Shown here: piece by piece, positions 6,080 through 7,575 of the stretch
Numbering within the stretch: position 1 is the stretch's first letter
Layout: the number at the start of each line of letters is the position of its first letter
Assembly (NCBI GenBank): GCA_016650355.1
Contig: JAENVX010000176.1
Location: 1 to 7,575 of the forward strand
Direction: 5' to 3'
Source: Bacteroidia bacterium
GTDB taxonomy: Bacteria > Bacteroidota > Bacteroidia > Cytophagales > Cyclobacteriaceae
Length of the DNA: 7,575 nt
Position numbers and translations under genes: made by a program
Notes under the pieces: model-generated
The model's database searches: none
What the model was told of the DNA's origin: nothing
What the model saw: the letters and a program-made list of their open reading frames with translations, nothing else

Positions 6080-6110
6080 CAAAAGTAGACCCAAGAAACT
6101 GAATATCCAA
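6080..6110 (-). promoter_or_regulatory. rplM: Bacteroidota-type promoter for rplM-rpsI-rpsB
   Basis: On the minus strand TACTTTTG (6087-6080) matches the Bacteroidota -7 consensus TAnnTTTG exactly. TTGG (6110-6107), 19 bases upstream, fits the -33 element. The predicted transcription start is near 6073, leaving a leader of about 47 bases before the GTG. The placement, just ahead of a highly expressed ribosomal protein cluster, supports the call. Confidence 0.7.
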
Positions 6111-6170
6111 GCCCCGATAAAGATTGATTTGCTCACATAGCCAAAGATTTTGGGTGTTCGCAAATCGCTT

Positions 6171-6893
6171 CTACCGCTTATTCTCTCCTAATTGCTTTAG
6201 AAGTGCTTGAAAATCTTTGGGATAGGGTGCCTTGATCTTGACAATTTCCCCTTTCAGATTCAAAAACTCCAATGAGAAAGCGTGCAAAGCCATTCTTTTA
6301 ATAAGTGGCTGCTCTTCTGTGTTTTTCTCCAGTTTGAAGCCTCTTTTAATTGAAGAAAGGAAGAAAATCTTGCCACCATAGGTTTCGTCACCTGTTATCG
6401 GTGCCTTTAACATGGACAAATGAATTCGAATTTGATGCATCCGTCCTGTAACAGGCCGGCACTCAACCAGGGTGTGCATTTTAAAACTTTCCTGTGAGGT
6501 GAACCACGTTTGCGCGTCCTTTCCTTCTCTGGAAATCCTAACAGTTCCATCATTTTGTTTCAAAATTGATGCATCTACGCATTGGTTTTGAAACTGGTGT
6601 AACCCATCCACGACAGCATGATACATCTTACTCACCTGGCGATGTTCAAACTGCATGCTTAGGTGGCGATAGGCTTCCGGGTTTTTTGCAATAGCTAAAA
6701 CTCCCGAGGTATCTTTATCGAGTCGATGACATACTTGCGCATCGGGTATTGATTCTTTAGCCAGTGCCAACAAATTTTCAGGCGTATTACGATCTTCTAG
6801 TGTGGAAATAAAAGGCGGTTTGTTTATCAACACATAATCATCATCCTCAAAAAGGACTAAATCTTCAAACTTAAGCTTTGATAACTTGGCCAT
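6171..6893 (-). CDS. RluA-family RNA pseudouridine synthase (no S4 domain)
   Basis: The enzyme converts specific uridines of rRNA or tRNA to pseudouridine. The 240-residue protein has the family motifs in order: VLINKPPFIST near the start, the catalytic motif HRLDKDTSGVL with Asp59 as the nucleophile, a YHAVVDG strand, then TGRMHQIRIHL (149-159) and ITGDETYGG. There is no N-terminal S4 RNA-binding domain, as in RluA itself and unlike RluC and RluD; the RNA target cannot be assigned from sequence alone. I choose the ATG at 6893 (MAKLSKLKFEDL), because the only longer option is a TTG at 6929. The gene follows the histidine kinase by 93 bases on the same strand and is separated from rplM by 144 bases holding the ribosomal promoter. 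No clear terminator follows it. Confidence 0.93.
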   Translation of the reverse strand: MAKLSKLKFEDLVLFEDDDYVLINKPPFISTLEDRNTPENLLALAKESIPDAQVCHRLDKDTSGVLAIAKNPEAYRHLSMQFEHRQVSKMYHAVVDGLHQFQNQCVDASILKQNDGTVRISREGKDAQTWFTSQESFKMHTLVECRPVTGRMHQIRIHLSMLKAPITGDETYGGKIFFLSSIKRGFKLEKNTEEQPLIKRMALHAFSLEFLNLKGEIVKIKAPYPKDFQALLKQLGENKR

Positions 6894-6986
6894 GGATAAA
6901 ATAGAGTCTTTCGCCTGATTGGGCTGCAAGATTACAGATAATTATAGTCTTGACCTTATGCGTCCACTTCCCAATTAATCATTATG

Positions 6987-7575
6987 CTACTCTCCGTCAG
7001 CACCAGCTCTGGAGCGCGGAAGTTTAAAACTAAAGGTAGATCCCTCTCCAACGGTACTTTCAACTTCAGGTTTGGAATTATGCCCTTCCAGAATGTGCTT
7101 GACAATAGCAAGGCCCAGCCCCGTTCCTCCTCTCTCCCGACTTCTACTTAAATCAGCCCGATAGAAACGTTCGAAAATTCGTGAGAGATGCTTAGCGGGT
7201 ATGCCTTCACCCGTATCTGCGATAAACGTGGTAACATTCTTTTTTCCAACATCAAAACTCAACATCACATCACCACCTTCTGGAGTATAGCTTATTGCAT
7301 TTGACACCAGATTGGTTATCACCTGAGTGATGCGCTGCCAATCGGCAACCACACGTACCTTATTTTTATTCTTTTCGAGCTTGAGACGAATATTCTTTTT
7401 AGCCGCCTTCTCTTCAAACTGATCTAACACTTCGTTGCAAAGTTTATAAAGGTCAATGTGTTCGAATCGCATTTTGATATCCCCTGTTTCAATTTGCGAC
7501 AGCGTGAGCAAGTCTTGCACCAATACATCCAATCCGTCTAAACTCTTAGCAGCTTTCTTTAAAAATTTATCTCTA
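6987..7575 (-). CDS. Sensor histidine kinase, PhoR-like, C-terminal part (5' end outside window)
   Basis: The last 195 residues of a two-component sensor kinase are visible; the frame is open to the window edge. It begins in the second helix of the dimerisation domain (LVQDLLTLSQIETGD), so the phosphorylated histidine lies outside. The ATP-binding domain is complete: N box with NLVSNAISYTPEGG (Asn88 and Asn92 of the visible part), G1 box DTGEGIP (120-126), F box FERFYR, and G2 box GGTGLGLAIVKHI (149 onward). The DLSRSRERGGTGLGLAI wording and the SQIETGD helix are those of PhoR/ResE-type kinases, so a phosphate-responsive partner is plausible but unproven. All ATP-binding residues that I can check are intact. 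A TTG at 7532 could be mistaken for a start, but coding clearly continues upstream. The response regulator would be expected just beyond the window. Confidence 0.93.
   Translation of the reverse strand, partial: RDKFLKKAAKSLDGLDVLVQDLLTLSQIETGDIKMRFEHIDLYKLCNEVLDQFEEKAAKKNIRLKLEKNKNKVRVVADWQRITQVITNLVSNAISYTPEGGDVMLSFDVGKKNVTTFIADTGEGIPAKHLSRIFERFYRADLSRSRERGGTGLGLAIVKHILEGHNSKPEVESTVGEGSTFSFKLPRSRAGADGE

Noticed and set aside
6126..6166. 7-bp inverted repeat GATTTGC/GCAAATC after the pseudouridine synthase gene
   Set aside because: The loop is 27 bases and no T-run follows, so it does not look like a terminator; probably chance.
6894..6986. TAATCTTG as a promoter for the pseudouridine synthase gene
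   Set aside because: One mismatch to TAnnTTTG and no TTTG-like element about 19 bases upstream; too weak to list.

Overview
The window most likely comes from a member of the Bacteroidota, probably an environmental Cytophagales-like lineage; the order is a guess. The support is a C-terminal domain of the type IX secretion (T9SS) sorting kind, a Bacteroidota-style promoter (TTGG, 19 bp, TAnnTTTG) ahead of the ribosomal genes, mostly weak Shine-Dalgarno sequences, moderately AT-rich DNA, and the gene order rplM-rpsI-rpsB-tsf. Every gene I can support lies on the minus strand, so transcription runs from high to low coordinates.

In the order of transcription: the C-terminal part of a PhoR-like sensor histidine kinase (6987-7575, cut by the window edge); an RluA-family RNA pseudouridine synthase without an S4 domain (6171-6893); then a translation cluster of rplM (L13, probable GTG start), rpsI (S9), rpsB (S2) and tsf (EF-Ts), from 6026 to 3417. 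A promoter lies just upstream of rplM. A strong intrinsic terminator separates rpsB from tsf and a second one follows tsf, so tsf is probably at least partly uncoupled from the ribosomal protein genes. A small cluster of TTGTCAA/TTGACAA heptamers sits between the rpsB stop codon and the first terminator.

Downstream of tsf is a long secreted-protein locus (862-3212). It encodes a signal peptide, about seven GloVer-type beta-propeller repeats, three roughly 80-residue Ig-like repeats, one further Ig-like domain and a T9SS sorting domain. Its reading frame is broken by a one-base shift near a run of five G's (3101-3105) in the first propeller repeat. The gene is therefore a recent pseudogene, a phase-variable gene or a sequencing error.

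A 371-base stretch (491-861) follows. It holds no confident gene, only a 43-codon ORF for a possible single-pass membrane peptide. The window ends with the N-terminal 163 residues of a GMC-family FAD oxidoreductase (1-490).

Most of the window is ordinary core genome. The points worth a second look are the broken adhesin-like gene, the terminator and repeat cluster between rpsB and tsf, and the small membrane ORF. I see no undescribed multi-gene system, CRISPR array, transposase, tRNA or rRNA.
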